A stretch of 64,000 nt of DNA from Winogradskyella arenosi. Its GTDB lineage: Bacteria > Bacteroidota > Bacteroidia > Flavobacteriales > Flavobacteriaceae. Both the position numbers and the translations under genes were made by a program. Within the stretch, counting starts at the first letter, position 1. The number at the start of each line of letters is the position of its first letter. Positions 52,492 through 61,526 of the stretch are shown one piece after another. The notes under the pieces are model-generated. The model was not told the origin of the DNA. It worked only from the letters and a program-made list of their open reading frames with translations, and did no database searches. The DNA lies in assembly GCF_003337305.1 (NCBI RefSeq), contig NZ_QPJO01000001.1:558001-622000 (forward strand). The letters run 5' to 3'.

Positions 52492-53316
52492 TTAGGGCTT
52501 TCTAAGATTTTCTTTTATGGATAACACTTTATTAACTAAAGCCTCAATGCTTTTTGGTGGATTACCATGATCAAAAGCAGGGCTAGCATATTCTATATCG
52601 CCCACAGTAATAGCTAAGCTGGCATGTGGAGCGCCATCGTACTGATGGGCAGTTGAAGGCGGTGTGAGCTTCGTTACTTCAGACAACTCAATAGCATCGA
52701 TTAATTCTTTTAATGCCTTCCAATCATCTGCCGGCATTGGGGTAATCGTTGTTTTTTGTAAGCCTTTATCTTTTGAGGTAATGGCTTGTGTTTGGGATAG
52801 AAGGATAAAATCAAAATCCGTCCTAGAAAAGCTTTCATATTTTACACGAAGTCGATCCTTGTAATCCACCTCCTTAGGCGTTTTAACAGCTTCTATTTGT
52901 AGTTGTCCTTTAGCGAGGGGCCCTTTTGTATTCGAAAAGCTTATCGTCGCCCCATTAACGTTAAAATGAGTTGCTTGCTTTAAAGCTGTGAAATAGTCAT
53001 TTTCTAACTGACTAATGGCTTTAGGACATAATTTTTTTGAGGCCGCAATTGGGCTAAAGACTATTTCGTTGCCTTCAGTAGTATAGGTCGTAAAAAAGCT
53101 ATTGCATCCGCCATGACCTGTAACTTTGCCCGTGGTAGGGTTAAAAGCAATGCTTAAAGCACCAGGGTTTATCGTTTCAGACTTAACTTCAGTAATAAGA
53201 TAAGTGGCTTCTGGTATGGTCTGTGGCATTGTATCCTTTTTTTCAAGGGCTGTTTTAGACGAGTTACAAGAACTCAAAGTCAGGATAATTATAAATAAAT
53301 AGAGTACTTTTTTCAT
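52492..53316 (-). CDS. META-domain lipoprotein in the suf cluster
   Basis: A 274-residue lipoprotein: signal to LTLSSC, then a META domain (about residues 38-140, with TYLITEVK, KVTGHGGCNSFFTTY and ASKKLCPKAISQLENDY). The second half (about 155-274) is a separate domain of unknown kind, with LRVKYESFSRTDFDFI and a YDGAPHASLAI segment. It is bound for the cell envelope. META/HslJ proteins are linked to stress and metal tolerance elsewhere, but the role here is unknown. It lies in the run sufS-META-sufE with short gaps, so it is likely co-transcribed with suf genes. Confidence 0.82.
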   Translation of the reverse strand: MKKVLYLFIIILTLSSCNSSKTALEKKDTMPQTIPEATYLITEVKSETINPGALSIAFNPTTGKVTGHGGCNSFFTTYTTEGNEIVFSPIAASKKLCPKAISQLENDYFTALKQATHFNVNGATISFSNTKGPLAKGQLQIEAVKTPKEVDYKDRLRVKYESFSRTDFDFILLSQTQAITSKDKGLQKTTITPMPADDWKALKELIDAIELSEVTKLTPPSTAHQYDGAPHASLAITVGDIEYASPAFDHGNPPKSIEALVNKVLSIKENLRKP

Positions 53317-53361
53317 CTTTGAAGTGTTTACTGATTAAAGTTACACTTTTAATGCCAAAGT

Positions 53362-54576
53362 TTATGAGAGCATCATAATGGCTTTTTTAAGCGCAACGAC
53401 GAAGGCATCAATTTCCGCTTTGGTATTATAGAACATAAAAGAAGCCCTGATGGTTCCAGGAATCTTGAAAAAGTCCATAATAGGCTGTGCACAATGATGA
53501 CCTGTACGTACGGCAACACCCATTTTATCAAGGATTGTTCCGATGTCGTAAGGGTGAATAGTACCAACATTAAAAGAAATCACCGAAGTTTTTTCTTCTG
53601 AAGTTCCGAAAATTTTTAAATCGTCAATTTGAAGTAATCGCTCCGTAGCATAGCTGAGAAGCTCATTTTCGTAAGCGGCAATGTTTTCAAATCCTATAGC
53701 ATTCATATAATCTAGTGCCGCCGCAAAAGCGATACCGCCACATATGTTTGGCGTTCCGGCTTCAAATTTATGAGGAAGTCCTGCATAAGTGGTTTTTTCA
53801 AAACTTACTTCAGCAATCATCTCTCCACCACCTTGATAAGGAGGGAGTTTTTTAAGCCATTCTTCTTTTCCGTAAAGCATACCTACACCGGTAGGTCCAC
53901 AAATTTTATGCGCTGAACACACATAGAAATCCACATCCAAAGCTTGAACATCCGGTTTTAAATGTGGGCAAGATTGAGCGCCATCTACTAAAACCGCAGC
54001 TCCTACGCTGTGAGCACGATCTATAATGTATTCTATAGGATTAATGGTCCCTAAAGCGTTAGAAATATGATTAACAAATACCAATTTGGTAGCTTCGTTT
54101 AATAAAGCATCAAAATCGGCTAAGATTAATTCGCCATCCTCGTTCATAGGAATGACTTTTAAGACCGCTCCTGTACGTTCGCAAAGCATCTGCCAAGGCA
54201 CAATATTACTGTGGTGCTCTAAAGCCGAAACAATAATTTCATCTCCTTTTTTTAATAAAGATGAAAAGCCATTGGCAACGAGATTAATACCATGGGTGGT
54301 CCCAGATGTATAAATGATCTCATGTGCTTCTTTGGCATTAAAATGCTTCTGAATGGTTATCCGTGCTTTCTCGTAAGCATCTGTTGCTTCTTGACTTAAG
54401 CTGTGAACGCCACGATGTATGTTCGCATTATAATTGCTGTAATACGATACAATGACATCTATAACTTGCTGCGGGGTTTGTGAGGTGGCAGCGTTATCAA
54501 AATAAATTAATGGTTTTCCGTTTACCTTACGGTTTAGAATAGGAAAGTCTTTGCGGATATCTTGTACGTTGAGCAT
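53362..54576 (-). CDS. sufS: Cysteine desulfurase SufS
   Basis: Removes sulfur from cysteine to make a persulfide for Fe-S clusters. A PLP aminotransferase-type enzyme of 404 residues. The PLP lysine is in CSAHKICGPTGVG, the PLP histidine in SALEHHSNIVPWQ, and the catalytic cysteine in RTGHHCAQP. Its sulfur acceptor SufE is encoded two genes downstream. It follows sufD with a 12-bp perfect hairpin in the 60-bp gap. Confidence 0.95.
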   Translation of the reverse strand: MLNVQDIRKDFPILNRKVNGKPLIYFDNAATSQTPQQVIDVIVSYYSNYNANIHRGVHSLSQEATDAYEKARITIQKHFNAKEAHEIIYTSGTTHGINLVANGFSSLLKKGDEIIVSALEHHSNIVPWQMLCERTGAVLKVIPMNEDGELILADFDALLNEATKLVFVNHISNALGTINPIEYIIDRAHSVGAAVLVDGAQSCPHLKPDVQALDVDFYVCSAHKICGPTGVGMLYGKEEWLKKLPPYQGGGEMIAEVSFEKTTYAGLPHKFEAGTPNICGGIAFAAALDYMNAIGFENIAAYENELLSYATERLLQIDDLKIFGTSEEKTSVISFNVGTIHPYDIGTILDKMGVAVRTGHHCAQPIMDFFKIPGTIRASFMFYNTKAEIDAFVVALKKAIMMLS

Positions 54577-54593
54577 GGTCTAGTTTAAATAAG

Positions 54594-54626
54594 AGACCTG
54601 TTTAAGGATGATGGTTAAACAGGTCT
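54594..54626 (-). promoter_or_regulatory. Intercistronic hairpin between sufD and sufS
   Basis: AGACCTGTTTAA and TTAAACAGGTCT are perfect 12-bp arms around a 9-nt loop. It ends 11 bp past the sufD stop and 17 bp before sufS. No T run follows on the minus strand, so it may control stability or processing of the suf transcript rather than end it. Confidence 0.55.
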
Positions 54627-54636
54627 TTGGTATGGT

Positions 54637-55950
54637 TTACAAATCAAACCCGATGTTTACACCTAATTTATTAGCAATGATTTTTGTAATTCTATTTTTA
54701 ATCTCTGGGATTTTAACAGAATCTAAAACCGTGTTGCTAAAGGCAAACATGAGTAAGGCTTTGGCTTCTTTTTCAGGAATACCACGTGAGCGTAAATAAA
54801 ACATGGCACTTTCATCTAATTGACCAATGGTACAACCGTGAGAACATTTTACATCATCAGCAAAAATCTCTAGTTGAGGTTTGGTGTTAATACTCGCTTT
54901 ATCACTAACTAAAATGTTGTTATTAGCCTGAAAAGCATTGGTTTTCTGAGCGAGTTTTTCTACAATGACTTTTCCGTTAAAAACACCTGTAGATTTATCA
55001 TCAAAAATGCCTTTGTAATCTTGGTGACTTTCGCAATTTGGTTCAATATGGTGTACTAAAGTGTTATGATCTACATGTTGTTTATCACCAATAACGGTAA
55101 TACCTTTCATGGTAGAGTCTATACGTTCGCCATTTTGATAAAATTCCAAATTGTTTCTTACTAATTTCCCTCCGAATGAAAAGGTGTGGACTTTAGCTAA
55201 ACTTTCTTGCTTCTGGTTGATAAAGGTATTATCAATAATAGAAGCCGTTTGTTTATCGTTTTGAATTTTGTAATAATCAACAATGGCACGTTTGTTTGTA
55301 AAAATCTCTGTGACAGAATTGGTTAAAACAGGATTATCGGTTAAACTCTGATGACGTTCTATAATCTGAACATGTGCATTTTCGTTAACGATAATTAAAT
55401 TTCTTGGTTGTAGCATTACTGCAGCTTCATTTCCGGTAGAGAAATGTATAATTTGAATGGGTTTATCAACCACCTTGTTTTTAGGAATGTTAATATAAGC
55501 CCCTTCATATGCAAAAGCAGTATTTAAAGAGGATAGACCGTCTTTATTGGCAATTTTATTGAAATAATTGTCTATAATAACCTTGTACTTTGGCTTTGTT
55601 AAAGCGGCAGACATAAGGCAGACGTCTAAACCATCATGGGTGGTTTGCGATAAATGTGACGCGTATTTACCATCGATAAAGATGATTTTGTAAGCATCAA
55701 TATCATGAATAAAGTATTTCTTAACATCCTTAAATTCAATCTCATTATCTTGCTTAGGAAACACACTATAATCCTGCTTTAAAACGGAATTTAAGGACGT
55801 GTATTTCCAAGCTTCTAACTTTTTAGTCGGAAAGCCTTCTGCTTCAAATGTTTTTATAGCTTCAGTTCGTATATCATGTATCGACGAGTTCACATCTACG
55901 TTGTCCTCAAAGGCCATAAACGACGATACTAATTTTTCTTTTAATTCCAT
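54637..55950 (-). CDS. sufD: Fe-S cluster scaffold component SufD
   Basis: Part of the SufBC2D scaffold complex. The 437-residue protein shows the SufB/D beta-helix core and signature parts DHNTLVHHIEPNCESHQDYKG, NNNILVSDKASINTKPQLEIF and the near-C-terminal DDVKCSHGCTIGQLDESAMFYLRSRGIPEKEA. It acts in the cytoplasm with SufB and SufC. The 155-bp gap from sufC is unusually long for this operon. Confidence 0.95.
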   Translation of the reverse strand: MELKEKLVSSFMAFEDNVDVNSSIHDIRTEAIKTFEAEGFPTKKLEAWKYTSLNSVLKQDYSVFPKQDNEIEFKDVKKYFIHDIDAYKIIFIDGKYASHLSQTTHDGLDVCLMSAALTKPKYKVIIDNYFNKIANKDGLSSLNTAFAYEGAYINIPKNKVVDKPIQIIHFSTGNEAAVMLQPRNLIIVNENAHVQIIERHQSLTDNPVLTNSVTEIFTNKRAIVDYYKIQNDKQTASIIDNTFINQKQESLAKVHTFSFGGKLVRNNLEFYQNGERIDSTMKGITVIGDKQHVDHNTLVHHIEPNCESHQDYKGIFDDKSTGVFNGKVIVEKLAQKTNAFQANNNILVSDKASINTKPQLEIFADDVKCSHGCTIGQLDESAMFYLRSRGIPEKEAKALLMFAFSNTVLDSVKIPEIKNRITKIIANKLGVNIGFDL

Positions 55951-56105
55951 TTTTGTTCAGTTTTCAGTTTTTCACCTGCTCTACCGTATTCTGGGAAGGG
56001 CAATAAAAAAACTGTGTCCTTATTTTTTTATTAAAAACATGCTAGGTAAGCGGGGGATGTGCTGTGTTTGGTATGACCAAAGACAAGCCTATCCTAAAAA
56101 GGATA

Positions 56106-56858
56106 TTAGGCACCCACCTCTTCTTTAATCCAATCGTAACCTTTAGCTTCTAACTCATGTGCTAATTCTTTGGTACCTGATTTTACGATCTTACCATTTA
56201 ATAAAACGTGTACAAAATCTGGAACGATATAATCTAATAAACGTTGGTAGTGTGTAATAACAATAACGGCGTTGTCTTTAGATTTTAGTTTGTTAACACC
56301 ATTAGAAACAATACGCAGGGCGTCAATATCTAAACCAGAATCGGTTTCATCTAAAATGGCTAATTTAGGTTCTAACATGGCCATTTGGAAAATTTCGTTT
56401 CTCTTTTTTTCACCTCCAGAGAAGCCTTCGTTAAGAGAACGCGATAAGAATTTACGGTCTATTTCTAATAATTCAGATTTCTCACGAATCATCTTCAACA
56501 TGTCTTTAGCTGGCATATCTTCTAAACCTTTGGCTTTACGTGAAGAATTGATGGCTGTTTTCATAAAGTTAGTTACGCTAACTCCAGGGATTTCAACAGG
56601 ATATTGAAACGATAAAAAGACGCCTTTATGGGCACGCTCTTCTGCGGCTAATTCTTCAATGTCTTCCTCTTCTAATAAAATAGAACCTTCCGTAACTTCG
56701 TAGTCTTCTTTACCTGCAATAACAGAAGCTAAGGTACTTTTACCAGAACCGTTTGGTCCCATAATAGCATGAACTTCTCCTGGTTTTACTTCAAGATTTA
56801 TCCCCTTTAAAATGGCTTTATCTCCTATACTTGCATGTAAATTATTAATCTTTAACAT
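56106..56858 (-). CDS. sufC: Suf ATPase SufC
   Basis: The ATPase of the SufBCD complex, 250 residues. Walker [10 protein letters not shown], signature [13 protein letters not shown] (typical SufC), Walker [13 protein letters not shown] and the switch histidine in VITHYQRLL are all present. It is soluble and has no membrane partner, as expected. It starts 4 bp after the NlpE-like lipoprotein gene, so the two are tightly linked. The stop codon lies in an imperfect hairpin (about 56084-56110). Confidence 0.96.
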   Translation of the reverse strand: MLKINNLHASIGDKAILKGINLEVKPGEVHAIMGPNGSGKSTLASVIAGKEDYEVTEGSILLEEEDIEELAAEERAHKGVFLSFQYPVEIPGVSVTNFMKTAINSSRKAKGLEDMPAKDMLKMIREKSELLEIDRKFLSRSLNEGFSGGEKKRNEIFQMAMLEPKLAILDETDSGLDIDALRIVSNGVNKLKSKDNAVIVITHYQRLLDYIVPDFVHVLLNGKIVKSGTKELAHELEAKGYDWIKEEVGA

Positions 56859-56862
56859 AGTC

Positions 56863-57270
56863 TTAATTTGCTAATTTTATAACGTCTTTTCCTTCTGGAT
56901 CAGGTGCTTCCACCTTTAAAATTTCTTTTATTTCTACACGGTATTGCCATCCTTCTTCGTCTTTGTTTTTTTCAAACTTTCTGACTTTTACGGTGACTGG
57001 TACCATATCTGTGTCTTCATTTTTTAAAGCAGTGACCTGCTTATTGAGTTGGTGCATCTTTTCATCAATAACAACTCCGTAAATTTCTGAAGGGGTTTGT
57101 AATACGGCCGCATCGGCATAGTATACAAAGTCACCTTTTAAGGTAACATAAGCTTCAGATGTCGTTTTAGTTATGGGGTTTTCGTCTTTAGAACTGGCCT
57201 CTTGTTTAGGCTCGTTTTTACAAGCAAAAAAGACTAAAGTTAAAACAATAATGACGCTAATTTTTCTCAT
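56863..57270 (-). CDS. Small lipoprotein with NlpE-like OB domain in the suf operon
   Basis: A 135-residue lipoprotein: signal to VFFAC, linker, then a domain from about residue 45 reading [26 protein letters not shown] and ending [13 protein letters not shown]. The pattern is similar to the C-terminal OB-like domain of the envelope-stress sensor NlpE, without the N-terminal NlpE domain. It is bound for the cell envelope, whereas all its suf neighbours are cytoplasmic. Its position between sufB and sufC, with only 4 bp to sufC, strongly suggests co-expression. I cannot assign a function. Confidence 0.72.
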   Translation of the reverse strand: MRKISVIIVLTLVFFACKNEPKQEASSKDENPITKTTSEAYVTLKGDFVYYADAAVLQTPSEIYGVVIDEKMHQLNKQVTALKNEDTDMVPVTVKVRKFEKNKDEEGWQYRVEIKEILKVEAPDPEGKDVIKLAN

Positions 57271-57334
57271 ATTTCAATGGTTGGATTTGCAATATTATTA
57301 CCCTTAAACAAAGTGGTGACCACTTTTAAATGTT

Positions 57335-58783
57335 CTATCCTACAGAACCTTCTAAACTAATTTCTAATAGTTTTTGTGCTTCTACAGCAAACTCCATAGG
57401 AAGTTTGTTTAGGACTTCTTTACTAAACCCATTAACAATTAAGGCAATGGCTTTTTCAGTATCGATTCCTCTTTGGTTACAATAGAAAATCTGGTCTTCT
57501 CCAATTTTACTTGTGGTAGCCTCGTGCTCAATCATGGCACTTTTATTTTTGGCTTCGATATATGGGAAAGTGTGTGCGCCACATTCATTCCCCATTAATA
57601 AACTATCACATTGGGAGAAATTACGAGCATTCTCAGCACGCGAATTAATTTGTACCAATCCACGGTAAGAGTTTTGCGATTTTCCTGCAGAAATTCCCTT
57701 AGATATAATGGTCGATTTGGTGTTCTTCCCTAAGTGAATCATTTTAGTTCCTGTATCGGCCTGTTGGTAATTATTAGTAACGGCAATAGAGTAAAATTCT
57801 CCAACAGAGTTATCACCTTTTAAGATACAAGATGGGTATTTCCATGTTACGGCAGACCCGGTTTCTACTTGTGTCCAAGATATTTTGGCGTTCTTCTCAC
57901 AAAGGCCTCTTTTGGTTACAAAATTGTATACTCCACCTTTCCCTTCAGCATTTCCTGGGAACCAGTTTTGTACTGTTGAGTATTTTATTTCAGCATCATC
58001 TAAGGCAATAAGTTCTACAACGGCCGCGTGCAATTGGTTTTCGTCTCTACTCGGAGCGGTACAACCTTCTAAATAGGAAACGTAACTGCCTTCATCTGCA
58101 ATAACAAGGGTTCTTTCAAACTGTCCTGTTCCGGCTTGGTTAATTCTGAAATATGTTGATAATTCCATTGGGCAACGCACACCTTTAGGAATGTAACAGA
58201 AACTACCATCACTAAATACGGCAGAATTTAAAGCGGCGTAAAAATTATCTTTTTGTGGTACAACGGTTCCTAAGTATTTTTTTACCAATTCTGGGTGTTC
58301 TTTTATGGCTTCAGAAATACTCATAAAAATAATACCCTTTTCCCCTAAAGTCTTTTTAAAGGTCGTAGCGACTGAAACAGAATCTACAACCACATCCATA
58401 GCAACCCCAGCAAGCTTTTTCTGCTCGTCTAGTGAGATTCCTAATTTTTCAAAAGTGGCCAATAATTCTGGGTCAACTTCGTCAATACTATCGTATTTTG
58501 GTTTGTTGTTGGGTGCAGAATAATAAGAGATCGCCTGAAAATCGGGCTTTTTGTAGTTGACGTTAGCCCAATCTGGTTCTGTCATTTCTTTCCAAACTTT
58601 AAAAGCTTCAAGACGCCAAGCAGTCATCCATTCTGGCTCTTCTTTTTTCTTGGAAATAGCAATAACAATCTCTTCATTAAGACCATTAGGGAAGGTTTCT
58701 GATTCTATATCAGTATAAAAACCATATTCGTATTCTTTGGTTTTTAATTCTTCTCTAAGATCGTCTTCTGTGTATTTACTCAT
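57335..58783 (-). CDS. sufB: Fe-S cluster scaffold SufB
   Basis: The main scaffold subunit of SufBC2D. The 482-residue protein has [53 protein letters not shown] and [21 protein letters not shown], all SufB hallmarks. Cysteines are retained in the CNQRG and EGCTAP segments. Second gene of the suf run after sufA. Confidence 0.96.
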   Translation of the reverse strand: MSKYTEDDLREELKTKEYEYGFYTDIESETFPNGLNEEIVIAISKKKEEPEWMTAWRLEAFKVWKEMTEPDWANVNYKKPDFQAISYYSAPNNKPKYDSIDEVDPELLATFEKLGISLDEQKKLAGVAMDVVVDSVSVATTFKKTLGEKGIIFMSISEAIKEHPELVKKYLGTVVPQKDNFYAALNSAVFSDGSFCYIPKGVRCPMELSTYFRINQAGTGQFERTLVIADEGSYVSYLEGCTAPSRDENQLHAAVVELIALDDAEIKYSTVQNWFPGNAEGKGGVYNFVTKRGLCEKNAKISWTQVETGSAVTWKYPSCILKGDNSVGEFYSIAVTNNYQQADTGTKMIHLGKNTKSTIISKGISAGKSQNSYRGLVQINSRAENARNFSQCDSLLMGNECGAHTFPYIEAKNKSAMIEHEATTSKIGEDQIFYCNQRGIDTEKAIALIVNGFSKEVLNKLPMEFAVEAQKLLEISLEGSVG

Positions 58784-58840
58784 AATAATTTTTGCGTTTT
58801 TTTAAGCGCCTTCTCTAAGGAAGGTTGGGGTAAGCTCAAT

Positions 58841-59170
58841 TTAAAGTGAAAAAGATTCGCCACAACCGCAGGTGCGATTGGCATTAGGGTTGTTAAAAAC
58901 AAAACCAGTTCCATTTAAGCCTCCAGAATATTCTAAGGTGGTACCAATAAGATATAAGAAACTCTTTTTGTCTACAATGATTTTAATACCATTGGCTTCA
59001 AAAACTTTGTCATCTTCTAATTGTGTTTTGTCAAACTTTAAATCGTAAGATAAACCCGAGCAGCCACCACTTTTCACACCGACTCTTACATAGTCTGTAC
59101 TAGGGTCATAGCCGTCATCAGTCATAAGTTCTATAACTTTCTTTTTTGCATGTTCAGAGACATTGATCAT
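58841..59170 (-). CDS. sufA: A-type Fe-S carrier (SufA/IscA/ErpA)
   Basis: A 109-residue A-type carrier. The three cluster-binding cysteines are in GVKSGGCSGLSYDL and the C-terminal NRTCGCGESF. It passes Fe-S clusters to target proteins. Whether it is strictly SufA, IscA or ErpA cannot be told, so the symbol reflects its place at the head of the suf cluster. A perfect -7 box TATATTTG lies about 33 bp upstream. Confidence 0.92.
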   Translation of the reverse strand: MINVSEHAKKKVIELMTDDGYDPSTDYVRVGVKSGGCSGLSYDLKFDKTQLEDDKVFEANGIKIIVDKKSFLYLIGTTLEYSGGLNGTGFVFNNPNANRTCGCGESFSL

Positions 59171-59202
59171 ATTGAATAACTAGATTAGTTCTAAATAGAA
59201 TG

Positions 59203-59210
59203 CAAATATA
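59203..59210 (-). promoter_or_regulatory. -7 box for the suf cluster
   Basis: TATATTTG on the minus strand, a perfect TAnnTTTG match. It is the only strong promoter-like site between the preceding gene and sufA, so it may serve the whole run. No Fur or IscR site was recognised. Confidence 0.5.
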
Positions 59211-59315
59211 CGATATAGCAAGTGTTTAACCATAGCTACTAACATTATATTAGTATATGATTTCATAAGCAATGGCTATGACGTCAAAGCTAGTAAAAGT
59301 CGAGAAGAGTGTATG

Positions 59316-59555
59316 CTACGACGCTACACGTGTTTTAGATAATTGACGTGTAAGTTGATATAACTCCCGTAACGTGTCTGCAATTTCTGGGTTTTTAAGG
59401 GTATTATTCTCAAAATTACCAAAGCTATCCGTCACAACTATGGTGTTACAATGTGTACAAGTAAGTTCTACAGTTTGGTCTGAATTGGTTTTGGAACGCA
59501 TATAATTGTGGCCAAAAACGGCACAAGGTAAGGGCTTTTTGTTTGTAGGTTTCAT
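59316..59555 (-). CDS. Small zinc-ribbon-like protein, paralog A
   Basis: A 79-residue protein with C11, H16, C33 and C36 spaced C-x4-H-x16-C-x2-C, in PCAVFGHNY and LTCTHCN. Two paralogs with identical spacing lie 1.4-2 kb away. The start is taken at ATG 59555: a longer frame from 59639 is open, but its extra 28 residues match neither paralog. The four residues could hold one zinc ion. A helical C-terminus (EIADTLRELYQLTRQL) follows. It is cytoplasmic by appearance. I do not know a characterised relative. Confidence 0.65.
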   Translation of the reverse strand: MKPTNKKPLPCAVFGHNYMRSKTNSDQTVELTCTHCNTIVVTDSFGNFENNTLKNPEIADTLRELYQLTRQLSKTRVAS

Positions 59556-59842
59556 AGGTTTGGGGTGTTTTGGGGAGGACAATTTATATAAATCGTGATA
59601 AATACAGGTTAAAACGCATAATTTTTCGATGAAATGCATTATAATTTTGTAATATCATGTCATTTAGGACGTTATGAATGCTCTTTTTCTGGCCTGTGAT
59701 TAGTTGTTGAAGATGGGATTTACTTAACTAAATGGTTGGTTTTAAATAAAAAATAGCTGAAATTAAGGTTTGTTTATGAATCTGTACTTTGGAATAAGAT
59801 GGAATAAATACGTTAAATGCATCGTATTTAAAAAAAGGATAA

Positions 59843-59850
59843 TATTTTTG
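59843..59850 (+). promoter_or_regulatory. -7 box directly before thiL
   Basis: TATTTTTG matches TAnnTTTG exactly and ends only 4 nt before the thiL ATG, so the mRNA would be leaderless or nearly so. No clear -33 element. Confidence 0.5.
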
Positions 59851-59854
59851 CAGT

Positions 59855-60910
59855 ATGATTGAAGATAAAAACCCACAGCGAACTCCTTTAAGTGAATTAG
59901 GAGAGTTTAAATTAATAGAGCATTTGACTGAGCATTTTACAGTGACTCAAAAATCGACCGTAAAAAGTATTGGTGATGATGCTGCCGTTCTAAACTTTGA
60001 TAAAAAACAAATTGTTGTCTCTACAGATTTATTGGTAGAAGGTGTGCATTTTGATTTGACTTATGCCCCTTTAAAACATTTAGGTTATAAAGCTGTAGTG
60101 GTTAATCTCTCGGATATTTATGCCATGAATGCGATGGCTACTCAGGTTACAGTTTCTATTGCGGTGTCTAACCGATTTCCCTTAGAAGCTTTAGAAGAGT
60201 TGTATGCTGGGATTACGATGGCTGCCAAATATTATAATGTAGACGTTGTTGGTGGAGATACCACATCATCAACCTCTGGTTTAATTATTTCGGTAACCGC
60301 TATTGGTGAAGTAGAGCAAGGGCAGGAAGTGTTAAGATCTGGTGCTAAACCTAATGATCTTTTAGTGCTTACGGGAGATATAGGAGGCGCTTATATGGGC
60401 TTGCAAGTTTTAGAACGCGAAAAGCAAGTTTTTAAGGTGAATCCGCAAAATCAGCCCGATTTATCGATGTATACCTACATCATTGAACGTCAATTAAAAC
60501 CTGAAGCCCGTAAGGATATTGTGGAACTTTTAAAAGAGTTAGACGTGAAGCCTACAAGTATGATTGATGTAAGTGATGGTTTATCTTCTGAAGTGATCCA
60601 TTTATGTAAGCAAAGTAAGGTAGGGGTTGATGTATATGAAAATAAAATTCCTCTAGATCCGCAAGTGATTGCCACTTGTGAAGAATTTAATATTGATAGT
60701 ACGACGATTGCTTTAAGTGGTGGTGAAGATTATGAATTGCTCATGACCATTTCGCAAGAAGATTTTCCTAAAATAAAAGGGAATCCTAATTTAACGATTA
60801 TAGGTTATATGACCGATGAAGATCGTGGGATGCATTTGGTAACTCGTGGAGAGGAAAAAATTCCGATTATTGCTAAAGGTTGGAATGCGCTTACTGATGA
60901 TCCAGCGTAA
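59855..60910 (+). CDS. thiL: Thiamine-monophosphate kinase
   Basis: Phosphorylates thiamine monophosphate to thiamine diphosphate. The PurM-like fold shows SIGDDAAVLNF, STDLLVEGVHFDL, NLSDIYAMNAMA, VGGDTTSS and, later, MIDVSDGLSSEVIHLC. At 351 residues it is complete. The -7 box lies 4 nt from the start codon; the next in-frame ATG is about 90 residues further, inside conserved motifs, so the mRNA probably begins at or near this ATG. Its last 20 nt overlap a convergent small gene. Confidence 0.94.
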   Translation: MIEDKNPQRTPLSELGEFKLIEHLTEHFTVTQKSTVKSIGDDAAVLNFDKKQIVVSTDLLVEGVHFDLTYAPLKHLGYKAVVVNLSDIYAMNAMATQVTVSIAVSNRFPLEALEELYAGITMAAKYYNVDVVGGDTTSSTSGLIISVTAIGEVEQGQEVLRSGAKPNDLLVLTGDIGGAYMGLQVLEREKQVFKVNPQNQPDLSMYTYIIERQLKPEARKDIVELLKELDVKPTSMIDVSDGLSSEVIHLCKQSKVGVDVYENKIPLDPQVIATCEEFNIDSTTIALSGGEDYELLMTISQEDFPKIKGNPNLTIIGYMTDEDRGMHLVTRGEEKIPIIAKGWNALTDDPA

Positions 60911-61124
60911 AAAGTTGTTGTCGTTTTTTTAAGCGCTTCTTATGAATGCGATGTAAAATTTTGTTGATTTCTTTGAATTTCGGGGTGAGTGGTGTCAGGG
61001 CACCATCGCCATTGATGGTCATTTCGGTCTTGCAATGTTTACATTTGTATTCTTTTACGTGATAGGTCACTTTTTTGGACACCTGATATCTATGACCAAA
61101 GAGTGAACAGTAAATGTTTTTCAT
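60891..61124 (-). CDS. Small zinc-ribbon-like protein, paralog B
   Basis: A 77-residue basic protein with C6, H11, C28 and C31 in CSLFGHRY and YKCKHCK, the same C-x4-H-x16-C-x2-C spacing as paralogs A and C. After the ligands comes GDGALTPLTPKFKEINKIL and a lysine-rich helical tail. The last 20 nt of the gene overlap the thiL end on the opposite strand. It follows paralog C by 82 bp. Nucleic-acid binding is possible given the charge, but is inference. Confidence 0.65.
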   Translation of the reverse strand: MKNIYCSLFGHRYQVSKKVTYHVKEYKCKHCKTEMTINGDGALTPLTPKFKEINKILHRIHKKRLKKRQQLFTLDHQ

Positions 61125-61206
61125 TAACTGGAATTCTTAGGGGTTGTGCATCTTATTGACAAGGCTTGGAATATAAGAAAAATAGGCGTTAGTTTGGGAT
61201 TTGTAC

Positions 61207-61449
61207 CTAATAAATCGACGAATGGACGGTTTTTCGCTTTAAACGCATTAGCTTATGGTTGTAAATTCGCTCTAAAGCCAAATTAATGTCTTGGTGTTTA
61301 GGAGTTAGAGCCGTAAGTTGACCATTGCTATCGGTAGTGAGTTGTTTTTTACAGCAAGTACAGGTGTACTCTTTTACATGATTGGTGACTTTTTTGGTAA
61401 TCTCGTAATTATGACCAAATAAATCACAGTAGATTTTTGTAGGCGTCAT
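61207..61449 (-). CDS. Small zinc-ribbon-like protein, paralog C
   Basis: An 80-residue basic protein with C8, H13, C30 and C33 in CDLFGHNY and YTCTCCK. It shares with paralog B the run KKVTxHVKEYxC and the LTPxTPK-like segment (here LTALTPKH), so the two are recent duplicates compared with A. A near-consensus -7 box TAATTTAG ends 2 nt before the ATG. The function is unknown. Confidence 0.65.
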   Translation of the reverse strand: MTPTKIYCDLFGHNYEITKKVTNHVKEYTCTCCKKQLTTDSNGQLTALTPKHQDINLALERIYNHKLMRLKRKTVHSSIY

Positions 61450-61526
61450 ATCTAAATTATTACAATAAAGGGGTTAACGTATGAAGTAAACCTAAGCAAT
61501 AAATGAATATAAAACGTTAAAAGGAT

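Noticed and set aside
59556..59639. N-terminal extension of zinc-ribbon-like paralog A
   Set aside because: The 28 extra residues are not matched in paralogs B and C, although they stay in frame. The choice is not certain.
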